Below are positions 9,254 through 17,317 of a stretch of 64,000 bases of DNA, in pieces. The translations under genes were made by a program, and so were the position numbers. Numbering within the stretch: position 1 is the first letter of the stretch; every line of letters starts with the position of its first letter. The stretch comes from Arsenicitalea aurantiaca (GTDB taxonomy: Bacteria > Pseudomonadota > Alphaproteobacteria > Rhizobiales > Devosiaceae), in contig NZ_RZNJ01000004.1 of the NCBI RefSeq assembly GCF_003994485.1, forward strand, positions 1-64,000, given 5' to 3'. Below the pieces are notes generated by a model, which had not been told where the DNA came from, ran no database searches, and saw nothing but the letters and a program-made list of their open reading frames with translations.

Positions 9254-9430
9254 TGACGTGCCCCCATTAAATCGGACCGTTTTTGGCTGGAGTTTTCCAT
9301 TTATGATCCCTGACTGGGGAGAAGGAGAGTTCCATGAAGGTATCTAAGTTCTCGGAGGCGCAGATCGCTTCCGTATTGAAGCAGGCTGAGGACGGAACGG
9401 GGGTCGGGGAGGTCTGCGGGAAGGCAATCG
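9254..9430 (+). mobile_element. Left end of an IS3-family element, truncated
   Basis: TGACGTGCCCCCATTAAATC at 9254 looks like an IS3-type terminal repeat and is followed, after a GGAGAAGGAGAG ribosome binding site, by the first 31 codons of orfA. Homology stops abruptly near 9430 and no second end or orfB follows, so only a stub of about 180 bases remains. Confidence 0.6.
9334..9430 (+). pseudogene. IS3-family transposase OrfA, N-terminal fragment
   Basis: The reading MKVSKFSEAQIASVLKQAED, then GTGVGEVCGKA, is the standard start of OrfA proteins of IS3 (helix-turn-helix that binds the terminal repeats). After residue 31 the expected GIS-ATFY-WK sequence is replaced by unrelated residues. An open frame continues to 9636 but shows no transposase similarity beyond the break. 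Confidence 0.65.
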
Positions 9431-9722
9431 GACGTGGTGCTGCCTCGTCAATCGAGACAGGTCTGCTGACGAGCAGCATTTGTGGCTGGAGGGTATCTCC
9501 GCCTACGATGAACTGCTTGATCGTCCTGCCTGATGGCCTTCCCCAACATGGGCGTTCGGGACGTTTCCGCAATCATCGAAGGGCTCCAGGGCGCCCCGCC
9601 TTGGGCGGATGTAAAGATGAGCGATCGCGAGGTTAGCGGAGCCGGTAATAGCGTCATTACTTTTCCAAGTTGCGTCGACCACGGTTCGGCGTCCCGATAT
9701 TGACTGTTCGGCGGAGATATTA

Positions 9723-9748
9723 CGGCCGGAGGGTTCAACCTCCGGCCG
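9723..9748 (-). terminator. Strong hairpin after the peptide ABC operon
   Basis: CGGCCGGAGG (9723-9732) and CCTCCGGCCG (9739-9748) form a perfect 10-bp stem with a 6-base loop, 17 bases past the stop of the binding-protein gene on the minus strand. There is no T-run, so it may work as a terminator or as a 3' mRNA stabiliser. Confidence 0.6.
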
Positions 9749-9764
9749 CATCCGTGTCTAAGCC

Positions 9765-11294
9765 TTATTCGACCGTCACGTTCTCGATGGAAAAGCCCGA
9801 CTGGAAGCTGAGGAAGGCGGGCATATTTGTGAAGCCCTGCACGTTTTCGCGCACGGCGTAGCTCTGGTCGCGCCACATGTAGAAGACAAGTGGCGAAAGC
9901 TCGAGCGCGCGGTCGGCGAACTCAGCATAGAGTGCCTCACGCTCCTCCTGATCGGTGGAAACGCGAGCCTGGTCCAGCAGTTCGTCGATGCGGTCGTCCT
10001 GGAAATAGGCCGAGTTGTTGTTCCGCACCAGCTGCGTGCCACCATAGTAATAGTTACTCAGCCAGTCGGGGTCGGTGATCTCCCCAAGGCTGCCCATGAC
10101 CATGAAGTCGTAGTCCGCTACCGATGCCTTGGACATGCGGTTGGCCCAGTCGGGCAGATCGAGCGTCACAGTGATGCCGATCTTGGCGAGTTCGGACTGT
10201 ATCGCCACTGCCGTGTTCTGGTGGAAGCTGTACTGGGCCGATGCCAGCAGCCTTGCCTCGAACCCGTCGGCATATCCCGCCTCTGCCAGCAGTTCGCGGG
10301 CCCGCTCCACATCGTGGGTGAAGTAGTTTGTGGTTTCTTCTGAATAGCCCATATAGCCTTCGGGAATGGCCAGCCCATAGATGGGCGTGCCGATGCCGTT
10401 GAAGGCGGTGTTGATGATCACCGCACGATCGACGGCATAGGCGATGGCCTGGCGCACTTCGGGGTGGCTGAACGGTTCGAACTGGGTGTTAAACTGCAGG
10501 CCCATGAACGGGCCGAACGTACGTTCGGTGCGGATCTCGGCTTCGGCCTCCAAGGCTTCGAGCTCCCGCGCCGGCACATAGTCGATGATGTCGACGTCGC
10601 CGGTGCGGATAGCGTTCACCCGGGCGTTCTCATCGCCGTAGAACACGTAGTGCACCTCGTCCAGATGTGGCTTGCCTTCCTTGTAGTAGTCTTCGAACCG
10701 CTCGGCGACGATTTCGCGGCCGCGCGTCCAGTTGACGAAGCGAAAGGGGCCGGCACCGATCGGGGCGACGTTGGGGTCGGCTTCAAAGGCCTCTATCCAA
10801 CTGGCCGGCATGATCACCGATTCTGGCAGTGCCAGATAATGGATCATTGCCGCATTGGGCTGGTCCAACACCAGCCTGACCGTCTTGTTGTCGACCACCT
10901 CGATGTCGGTGATCGCCGACAGCTCGTTGCGGAACGACGCCGCCCCTTCCGGATCGCGGATACGGTCGAGAGAGGCCTTTACGTCGGCCGCGGTGACCGG
11001 CGAGCCGTCATGGAACAGCGCGTCGCGGAGTGCGAAGGTGATGGACAGCCCGTCGGGCGCCACTTCATAACTTTCCGCCAGCTCGTGGGAGATCGAGCCA
11101 TCCACATCGTAGTTCACCAGCCCGCGATGGATGCCGAGCTTGACAGTCCGGAAGGTCGTTCCGGTCTGCATCATCGGATCCATGGTGGTGGGCTCGCCCG
11201 AAATGCCAAAATATACTGTGCTCTGGGCCATGCCTGCGGTTGAATAGGATGCCAGCGCGGCGGCCAGCAATCCTGTCGCTATCAGCTTTCTCAT
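9765..11294 (-). CDS. Periplasmic solute-binding protein, family 5 (peptide/opine type)
   Basis: 509 residues with a signal peptide (MRKLIATGLLAAALASYSTA, cut near GMAQ). It has the features of SBP_bac_5 proteins such as DppA: the opening VYFGISGEPTTMDPM, the domain VNYDVDGSISHELAESYEV, SITFALRDALFHDGSPVTA, VAPIGAGPFRFVNWTRG, VRQAIAYAVDRAVI and a final lobe ending in AVRENVQGFTNMP. It captures the substrate and delivers it to the permeases encoded just after (transcribed before) it. An upstream in-frame ATG (11342) would add 16 polar residues before the signal peptide; 11294 with AAGGGAAGG upstream fits better. Last gene of the minus-strand operon with 11347-14944; ligand probably an amino-acid derivative, as inferred from the divergent HyuAB/oxidase operon. 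Confidence 0.9.
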   Translation of the reverse strand: MRKLIATGLLAAALASYSTAGMAQSTVYFGISGEPTTMDPMMQTGTTFRTVKLGIHRGLVNYDVDGSISHELAESYEVAPDGLSITFALRDALFHDGSPVTAADVKASLDRIRDPEGAASFRNELSAITDIEVVDNKTVRLVLDQPNAAMIHYLALPESVIMPASWIEAFEADPNVAPIGAGPFRFVNWTRGREIVAERFEDYYKEGKPHLDEVHYVFYGDENARVNAIRTGDVDIIDYVPARELEALEAEAEIRTERTFGPFMGLQFNTQFEPFSHPEVRQAIAYAVDRAVIINTAFNGIGTPIYGLAIPEGYMGYSEETTNYFTHDVERARELLAEAGYADGFEARLLASAQYSFHQNTAVAIQSELAKIGITVTLDLPDWANRMSKASVADYDFMVMGSLGEITDPDWLSNYYYGGTQLVRNNNSAYFQDDRIDELLDQARVSTDQEEREALYAEFADRALELSPLVFYMWRDQSYAVRENVQGFTNMPAFLSFQSGFSIENVTVE

Positions 11295-11346
11295 TGCAGT
11301 CGACGTCCTTCCCTTGTTGATGTCGCGCCGCCGCAGCGGCACCCCT

Positions 11347-12171
11347 CTACTGACGCAACCGTGGATCGAGCAGGTCGCGCAGATAGTCTCCGATGATGTT
11401 GATGGCGAGCACGGTCATCGCCAGGCACAGCGCCGGCCAGACCAGGTACATGGGGTTGATGCTCAGATAGCTGCGCGCGGTGCCGATCATCTGCCCCCAG
11501 GAGGGCTCGGGCGGCACGATGCCAAGCCCCAGGAAGCTGAGGCCCGACTCGAGCAGGATCGCAGCGGCGATGGTGAGCGTGGCCTGCACCATGAGCGGTG
11601 ACAGGATGTTGGGCAGGATGGCGCGGAAGACGATCCGCAGCGGGCTGGCACCCATGGATCGTTCCGCCTGCACATATTCCTGCTGCATCACCTGTAGGGT
11701 CGACGATTGAGCGATGCGGGCGAAATGGGGCGTGTACACGACCCCGATGACGGCCATAAGGCTGACGACACCGCTCTGCCAGAAGCCGACGGCTAGGAGG
11801 GCCAGAAGGATTGGTGGAAAGGCGAGCAGGATATCGACCGAGCGCATGATGCCGAAGGAGACCAGGCGCGGCCCGTAGGCCCCGACAATACCCAGAAAGG
11901 TTCCGAACGCGGCGGCGATCACCGTCGCCCCCATCGCCACCATCACGGTGGGACGGATGCCGATCAGCAACCGGCTCAGCAGATCACGCCCGAACTCGTC
12001 GGTGCCCAGCCAATGTTGGGGTGAACTGGGCTGGTTCACCTTGAGGTGCTGGATTTCGTAGGGATTATAGGGCGCCAGCGCCGGTCCGATGATGGCGATA
12101 GCGACCACGGCGGCCAGCAGCAGGGCGCTGGCGGCGACAGCGGGCCGCATGCGCAGCAGGAAGAGGGTCAT
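11347..12171 (-). CDS. ABC transporter permease, DppC-like
   Basis: 274 residues, about six membrane segments, opening with an N-terminal helix (ALLLAAVVAIAIIGPALAPY) and the periplasmic stretch SSPQHWLGTDEFGRDLLSRL that marks DppC/OppC proteins. The EAA loop region reads EYVQAERSMGASPLRIVFRA, the contact site for the ATPase. It forms the import channel with the permease at 12168, whose stop it overlaps by 4 bases, and serves the binding protein encoded 52 bases further on. Confidence 0.92.
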   Translation of the reverse strand: MTLFLLRMRPAVAASALLLAAVVAIAIIGPALAPYNPYEIQHLKVNQPSSPQHWLGTDEFGRDLLSRLLIGIRPTVMVAMGATVIAAAFGTFLGIVGAYGPRLVSFGIMRSVDILLAFPPILLALLAVGFWQSGVVSLMAVIGVVYTPHFARIAQSSTLQVMQQEYVQAERSMGASPLRIVFRAILPNILSPLMVQATLTIAAAILLESGLSFLGLGIVPPEPSWGQMIGTARSYLSINPMYLVWPALCLAMTVLAINIIGDYLRDLLDPRLRQ

Positions 12172-13142
12172 GTGCGCCTCCGGCGAATGCGCGGATCGAG
12201 CAACCCGTAGATCAGTTCGACGGCGAGATTGATGAAGATGAACAGCGCCGCGATGGCAAGTACGCTTCCCTGCACCACCGGATAGTCGCGCGAGGACACG
12301 GCATCGACGAGCAGCGTGCTCAGCCCCGGCCAGTTGAACATGGCTTCCACCAGCACCGTGCCGCCCATCAGATTGCCGAGTTGTAGACCAATAATGGTCA
12401 CCACCGGGATGGAGGCATTGCGCAGCGCGTGCTGCCAGATGATGCGCCGCTCGGACATGCCCTTGGCGCGCAGTGCCCGGATGAAGTCGCGGTTGAGGAT
12501 TTCGAGCATGGACGACCGCGTCATGCGCGCGATCGAGGCGGCCAGGCCGAAGCCGAGTGTGAAGGCGGGCAGTACAAGCCGGCGGAAGTGCTCGGGCGCA
12601 TTTCGCCCGATGTCCATGTAGCCGCTCGAGGGCAGCCAGCCCAATTGCAGGCTGAAGAGGATGATCAGCAGCGCCCCGAGAATGTAGACCGGCACCGATA
12701 TGCCGATCGTGGTCATCGAGGTCAGGGCCGTGTCCACCAGCGTGCCGCGATTAAGCGCCGCCGCGATGCCCACCGGCACCCCGATTAGCGAAGCAATGAC
12801 AATGGCGGCGAGGCCCAGTTCGAGCGTGCGCGGCAGGTTGTCGGCCACAACCTGCCCCACCGAATAGCCGCCTAGGATGGAATTGCCGAGATCGAAACGC
12901 ACGACATCGGTGAGCCAGCTGACATATTGGGTCAGCACCGGCTGGTCGAGCCCCAGCCGCGATCGCATGGCAGCGATCGTCTCCGGGGACGGGCTGCTTT
13001 CCGAACCCAGCAGCAGCAGCACGGGATCACCCGGCATGATGTACATGATAGAAAACACCAGCGTCGCCACCACGAAAAGCTGCGTCAGCGCGGTAGCGAG
13101 CTTCTGGACGACGAAGGCGAGGATACCGGCCAGGGCGTTCAC
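12168..13142 (-). CDS. ABC transporter permease, DppB-like
   Basis: 324 residues with six predicted membrane helices. The motif VFSIMYIMPGDPVLLLLG near the N-terminus and the long periplasmic loop with LGLDQPVLTQYVSWL are characteristic of DppB/OppB. The EAA loop reads DFIRALRAKGMSERRIIWQH. Start and stop overlap both neighbours by 4 bases, so the four transporter genes are one translationally coupled unit. Confidence 0.92.
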   Translation of the reverse strand: MNALAGILAFVVQKLATALTQLFVVATLVFSIMYIMPGDPVLLLLGSESSPSPETIAAMRSRLGLDQPVLTQYVSWLTDVVRFDLGNSILGGYSVGQVVADNLPRTLELGLAAIVIASLIGVPVGIAAALNRGTLVDTALTSMTTIGISVPVYILGALLIILFSLQLGWLPSSGYMDIGRNAPEHFRRLVLPAFTLGFGLAASIARMTRSSMLEILNRDFIRALRAKGMSERRIIWQHALRNASIPVVTIIGLQLGNLMGGTVLVEAMFNWPGLSTLLVDAVSSRDYPVVQGSVLAIAALFIFINLAVELIYGLLDPRIRRRRT

Positions 13143-14944
13143 TGCAGCCGCTCCTGCCGGTCTTCGCGCTCGATGCCGATGCGCGGCACGGCTGCGAGCA
13201 AGATGCGGGTGTACTCTTCCTGCGGCGCGGCGAAGATAGCATCCGCCGGCCCGGTCTCGACGATCCTGCCGGCCCGCATTACCGCGATGGTATCGCTGAT
13301 GTGCTCTACCACCGACAGATCATGAGAGATAAAGAGATAGGTCAGCGCGAATTCGGCCTGAAGATCCTTGAGCAGGTTGAGCACCTGCGCCTGCACCGAG
13401 ACGTCGAGCGCCGACACCGCCTCGTCGCAGATGACCAGTGAAGGGTTGAGCGCTAATGCCCGGGCGATGGCGATGCGCTGGCGCTGTCCGCCGGAAAATT
13501 CGTGCGGATATTTCTGCCCTGCATTGCGCGGTAGCCCGACGGCATCGAGCAGGTCGGCGACACGTCTCGGGCGATCCGCCACGCCGCCGTGGATCTGCAT
13601 GGGTGCGGAGATCGCCTCCTGCACGCTGAGGCGCGGATTGAGCGAGCCGAAGGGGTTTTGGAAAACCATGGCAATGTTGCGCCGCACCGGAAACAGCCGG
13701 CGCTCGCTCAGCTGCGCAATATCGGTGCCGTTGAACAAGATCTGTCCCGAATCCGGTTCGGTCAGGCGCATGATGAGCCGCGACAGCGAGGTCTTGCCGC
13801 ATCCGGACTCGCCCACTAGGCCGAGCGTGGTGTGCCGGGCGATAGACAGGCTGACATTATCGACGGCCTGATAGCGCTGAGTCTGGGCCAGCATGCCGCT
13901 CTTGATCAGAAAAGTCTTGGAAAGGTCCCTGACCTCGAGGATCGGCGGGCCGGGCTCGCGGGGTGCGGGCGGCGCCGCTGAGGCCATAGCCCGCGGGGCG
14001 TCAGTTGCGCCGCCACGCTCGATGACCGGAAGGCGGTCGCGCCGCTTGCCCAGCGCCGGCATCGCATCAAGCAGCGCCTTGGTGTAGTCGTGCTGGGGCC
14101 GGCGGAAGATCTCGTCGCGCGTCGCCTCTTCGAGCAGCCTACCGCCGTTCATGACGATCACCCGGTCGGCAATCTCGTAGACCACCCCCAGATCATGGGT
14201 GATCAGCAGGATGGCGGCGCCCACTTCCTCGTTCAGGCGCTCGAGAATGTCGAGCACCTGGCGCTGCACCGTCACGTCGAGAGCCGTAGTCGGCTCGTCC
14301 GCGATTATCAGTTGCGGGCGGCTGGCGACCGCCATAGCGATCATGATGCGCTGGCATTGGCCGCCGCTCAGCTCGTGTGGATAGGAGCGCATGACCCGAG
14401 CCGGATCCTTGACGTGCTCCCGTTCCAGCAAAGCGACGGCCCGCCGGTAGGCTTCCCCGCGTCCGATCTTCTCGTGCAGCTGGATTGCTTCGATGATCTG
14501 GTCCCCACACGTGAAGACGGGATCGAGCGAAGCCACCGGGTCCTGGAAAATCATGGAGATGCGTCGGCCGCGTAACTTGCGCATCTCCGCCTGATTCAGC
14601 GACAGAAGGTCGACACCCTCGAACACTACCCGGCCGGCGGTGACACTAGCATTGGGCGGAAGCAGGCCGATGACGCCCAGCGAGGTCAGCGTCTTGCCGC
14701 TTCCGCTTTCGCCGACGAGGCCGAGCACTTCACCGGCAGAGAGATTGAACGACACATTCTGAACCGTCGGGACAACTCCGTCCTGCGACTGGAAGCCGAT
14801 GCTCAGCCCCTCGACGCTCAGCACAGCGGAGCATCCTTGGGCGGCCGACGGCAGGCGGCCGTGCCTGAAGGCTCCAGGATCACCGCGCAAGACAGTGAGC
14901 ATACTTGAAGGCTTTGCACCACCTGCTGCATCAATATCCGCCAC
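13139..14944 (-). CDS. Fused double ATPase of a peptide-type ABC importer (DppD-DppF fusion)
   Basis: 601 residues with two complete ABC domains in one chain, as in GsiA or YejF. First half: Walker A GLVGESGSGKT (about 75-85), signature LSGGQCQRIMIA, Walker B LIIADEPTTALD. Second half: Walker A GLVGESGCGKT, signature FSGGQRQRIAIARAL, Walker B LVICDEAVSALD. In Walker B of the second half, alanine replaces the usual proline after the glutamate. Both halves carry the C-terminal oligopeptide-transporter extension. First gene of the minus operon, divergent from the catabolic operon starting at 15221; the 276-base gap probably carries both promoters. Confidence 0.93.
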   Translation of the reverse strand: MADIDAAGGAKPSSMLTVLRGDPGAFRHGRLPSAAQGCSAVLSVEGLSIGFQSQDGVVPTVQNVSFNLSAGEVLGLVGESGSGKTLTSLGVIGLLPPNASVTAGRVVFEGVDLLSLNQAEMRKLRGRRISMIFQDPVASLDPVFTCGDQIIEAIQLHEKIGRGEAYRRAVALLEREHVKDPARVMRSYPHELSGGQCQRIMIAMAVASRPQLIIADEPTTALDVTVQRQVLDILERLNEEVGAAILLITHDLGVVYEIADRVIVMNGGRLLEEATRDEIFRRPQHDYTKALLDAMPALGKRRDRLPVIERGGATDAPRAMASAAPPAPREPGPPILEVRDLSKTFLIKSGMLAQTQRYQAVDNVSLSIARHTTLGLVGESGCGKTSLSRLIMRLTEPDSGQILFNGTDIAQLSERRLFPVRRNIAMVFQNPFGSLNPRLSVQEAISAPMQIHGGVADRPRRVADLLDAVGLPRNAGQKYPHEFSGGQRQRIAIARALALNPSLVICDEAVSALDVSVQAQVLNLLKDLQAEFALTYLFISHDLSVVEHISDTIAVMRAGRIVETGPADAIFAAPQEEYTRILLAAVPRIGIEREDRQERLQ

Positions 14945-15220
14945 AAGGTCGCTTCAACTGATCAAAGCAGGCACAATCCTGCGCACCTTGTCAATCCTCG
15001 AAGGCGAATGGTGGGGGTTTTTGACCGAACACGCATAGACGGGTACTTCTTTGCGCGAAAAATGGGCATTTTCTTTCATATCTTCCGCCATTTTGAGGCT
15101 TGCACTCGCGATGAAACTGCGCTCCTAATGTCGTTGTCGGCCTTTTGTGGTAGATTTCTACCAGATTCTTTGACCGACCGCGCAATACGCGCATTCAATG
15201 CGCCAGCAGAGAGAGAGGGC
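14945..15220. promoter_or_regulatory. Divergent promoter region between the ABC importer and the HyuAB operon
   Basis: The region separates two head-to-head operons. It holds a palindrome (15148-15163, listed separately) and a direct repeat TTTGACCGA at 15020-15028 and 15169-15177. The A/T-rich block at 15055-15085 is promoter-like. The DeoR-type regulator at the end of the plus-strand operon is the obvious candidate to act here. Confidence 0.5.
15148..15163. promoter_or_regulatory. 16-bp palindrome, putative operator
   Basis: TGGTAGA-TT-TCTACCA: perfect 7-bp arms with a 2-base centre, 57 bases before the ATG of the SDR gene. Position and symmetry fit a repressor site for the divergent operons. 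Confidence 0.5.
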
Positions 15221-15934
15221 ATGGCGAGTATTTCCGACGGGCGCGTGGTGCTGATCTCGGGCGGGAACCGCGGTATCGGTCTTGCGATCGCCCGAGCTTT
15301 CATCTCCCGCAGTTACCGGGTCAGCCTGGGCGCCCGCGATCCGCAATCGCTAGTGGATGCCTTCGGTCCCCAGACCGACAAGCTGCTTTACGCGCGGTTC
15401 GACGCCTTCGACATTCCCACCGCAGCGGCATGGGTTGACGCGACCGTCGCACGCTTCGGCCGCATCGACGCGCTGGTCAATAATGCCGGGTCGGGCGAGC
15501 GCGTCTCGCTCATGGATGACAATGACGAGGCGCTCGACCGGCTTTGGGCGGTCAACGTCAAGGCGCCGCTGCGCCTCACCCGGCTGTGCCTGCCAGAACT
15601 GGAACAGACCGGCGCCGGGCGTATCGTCAACGTGGCCTCGCTGTCGGGCAAGCGCGTGCGCAACGCCTTTGTCGGCTACAACATGACCAAGTTCGCCTTG
15701 ATGGGCCTGACCCATACGACGCGGCATGTCGCCTGGGAGAAGGGCGTGCGCGCCACCGCCGTTTGTCCCAGCTTCGTGCGCACCGAGATGAGCGCCTATA
15801 CTTCGAAGGTGTCCCCTGAGGACATGATCCAGCCCGAGACTATGGCCGAGCTCGTGTGCACGCTCGTCGAGCTACCCAATTCCGCCGCGATCGCCGAGTT
15901 GCTCGTCAACTGTCGTCTTGAAGACATGCTCTGA
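15221..15934 (+). CDS. Short-chain dehydrogenase/reductase (SDR)
   Basis: 237 residues, classical SDR size. It shows the cofactor motif SGGNRGIG (TGxxxGIG type), NNAGSG after strand 4, a serine in NVASLSG and the catalytic YNMTK. No basic residue cluster decides clearly between NAD and NADP. The ATG at 15221 is preferred: AGAGAGAGGG lies directly upstream and the Rossmann strand VVLISGG follows within ten residues, whereas the frame open further upstream is unlike SDRs. First gene of an operon with an FAD oxidase, HyuA, HyuB and a Rid protein; it probably oxidises or reduces a carbonyl/alcohol group of the same substrate. Confidence 0.9.
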   Translation: MASISDGRVVLISGGNRGIGLAIARAFISRSYRVSLGARDPQSLVDAFGPQTDKLLYARFDAFDIPTAAAWVDATVARFGRIDALVNNAGSGERVSLMDDNDEALDRLWAVNVKAPLRLTRLCLPELEQTGAGRIVNVASLSGKRVRNAFVGYNMTKFALMGLTHTTRHVAWEKGVRATAVCPSFVRTEMSAYTSKVSPEDMIQPETMAELVCTLVELPNSAAIAELLVNCRLEDML

Positions 15935-15969
15935 GCCGAAACCCCACAATCGATCCAGAAGATCCGATC

Positions 15970-17313
15970 ATGTCCACAATTATTCCCGATCCCGTCGTCA
16001 CCGATGCGCGCTTGCCAGAAAAGGTGGACGTCGTCATCATCGGCGGCGGCATCGTGGGCGCTTCCACCGCCCTCTTTCTGGCCCAGGCCGGCGTTTCGGT
16101 GGCCCTGTGCGAGAAAGGGCTGATCGGAGCAGAGCAATCCGGCCGCAACTGGGGCTGGGTGCGGCAGATGGGGCGCGATCCGGCCGAACTGCCGCTTGCC
16201 ATGGAAAGCCTCCGGTTGTGGCGCGGCATGAACGAGCGAGTCGGAGGCGAGACCGGCTTCCGCCAGACCGGCATCACCTATCTCTGCACCAATGCCCGCG
16301 AGACCCAGGCCTATGAGGGGTGGCTGGAGCACGCGCAGGCGTTCCAGATCGGCTCGCGCCTCATCGGCCGCGGTGATTTGAGCGGTCTGCTTCCCGGCAT
16401 TTCCGGGGGCTTCGTCTCGGCGCTCCACACTCCCACGGATGGACGCGCCGAACCCACCATGGCCACGCCCGCCATCGCCCGCGCTGCGGCGCAAGCCGGC
16501 GCCCATGTGCTGACCAATTGCGCCGTGCGCGGGGTCGAAACCAAGGCCGGCCGCGTCAGCGGCGTCGTTACCGAGCGCGGCCCGATCGTCGCAGCCCAGG
16601 TGGTATTGGCGGGAGGAGCCTGGTCGCGGCTCTTTGCCGGCAATCTCGACATCGATTTTCCCCAGCTTAAGATCCTGGGCACGGTGGCGCGGATCGGTCC
16701 GGTCGATGGGGTGCCCGACATGCCCGTGGGCGGCGGCAATTTCGCCTTCCGCAAGCGCCACGACGGCGGCTATTCGATTGCCATGCGTAATGCCAATGTC
16801 GTGCCCATCGTGCCCGACAGTTTCCGCCTCTTTGCAGATTTCGTGCCCAGCCTGATCAAGCAATGGCATGAACTCAAGCTCCGGATCGGCTCGCGCTTTC
16901 TCGAGGAATGGCGCACTCCCCGCCGCTGGGCGCTCGACGAGATTTCTCCGTTCGAACGTGTGCGCGTGCTTGATCCCGTGCCGGTCGAACGCTTCAACCA
17001 GAACGGGCTGATCAACGTCATCAAGGCTTTCCCAGCCTTTGCCAATGCCCGCATCCAGCAGAGTTGGTCCGGCCTTATCGATGTCACGCCCGACGCCGTT
17101 CCCGTCATCGGTCCGGTCGCCTCGCTTCCCGGCTTCTTCATCGCCAGCGGCTTCTCCGGCCACGGCTTCGGTATTGGCCCGGGCGCGGGTCAGATGATGG
17201 CTGAACTCGTCATGGGCGAACAGACGACCGTCGACGCCCAGCCCTTCGCGCTCGAACGCTTTGCCAAGTCGGCCAACGTCTCCCGTGCCTTCATCAACGA
17301 TTCCAGGGGTTAG
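15970..17313 (+). CDS. FAD-dependent oxidoreductase of the DAO family (amino-acid/amine oxidase-like)
   Basis: 447 residues. The N-terminal Rossmann motif VVIIGGGIVGASTALFLAQA and the following EKG (acidic residue binding the FAD ribose) place it in the D-amino-acid-oxidase/sarcosine-oxidase/glycine-oxidase group. The motif EQSGRNWGWVRQMGRDPAEL is found in a subset of DadA/opine-oxidase-like proteins. Near the C-terminus the second FAD contact SGFSGHGFGIGPGAG is intact. Such enzymes convert a secondary or primary amine to an imine, which fits the Rid protein in the same operon. Gap of 4 bases to hyuA indicates co-translation. Exact substrate unknown. Confidence 0.87.
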   Translation: MSTIIPDPVVTDARLPEKVDVVIIGGGIVGASTALFLAQAGVSVALCEKGLIGAEQSGRNWGWVRQMGRDPAELPLAMESLRLWRGMNERVGGETGFRQTGITYLCTNARETQAYEGWLEHAQAFQIGSRLIGRGDLSGLLPGISGGFVSALHTPTDGRAEPTMATPAIARAAAQAGAHVLTNCAVRGVETKAGRVSGVVTERGPIVAAQVVLAGGAWSRLFAGNLDIDFPQLKILGTVARIGPVDGVPDMPVGGGNFAFRKRHDGGYSIAMRNANVVPIVPDSFRLFADFVPSLIKQWHELKLRIGSRFLEEWRTPRRWALDEISPFERVRVLDPVPVERFNQNGLINVIKAFPAFANARIQQSWSGLIDVTPDAVPVIGPVASLPGFFIASGFSGHGFGIGPGAGQMMAELVMGEQTTVDAQPFALERFAKSANVSRAFINDSRG

Positions 17314-17317
17314 CAAC

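Noticed and set aside
10464-11243. 259-codon open frame on the plus strand
   Set aside because: Antisense to the peptide-binding protein gene, no motif and no ribosome binding site.
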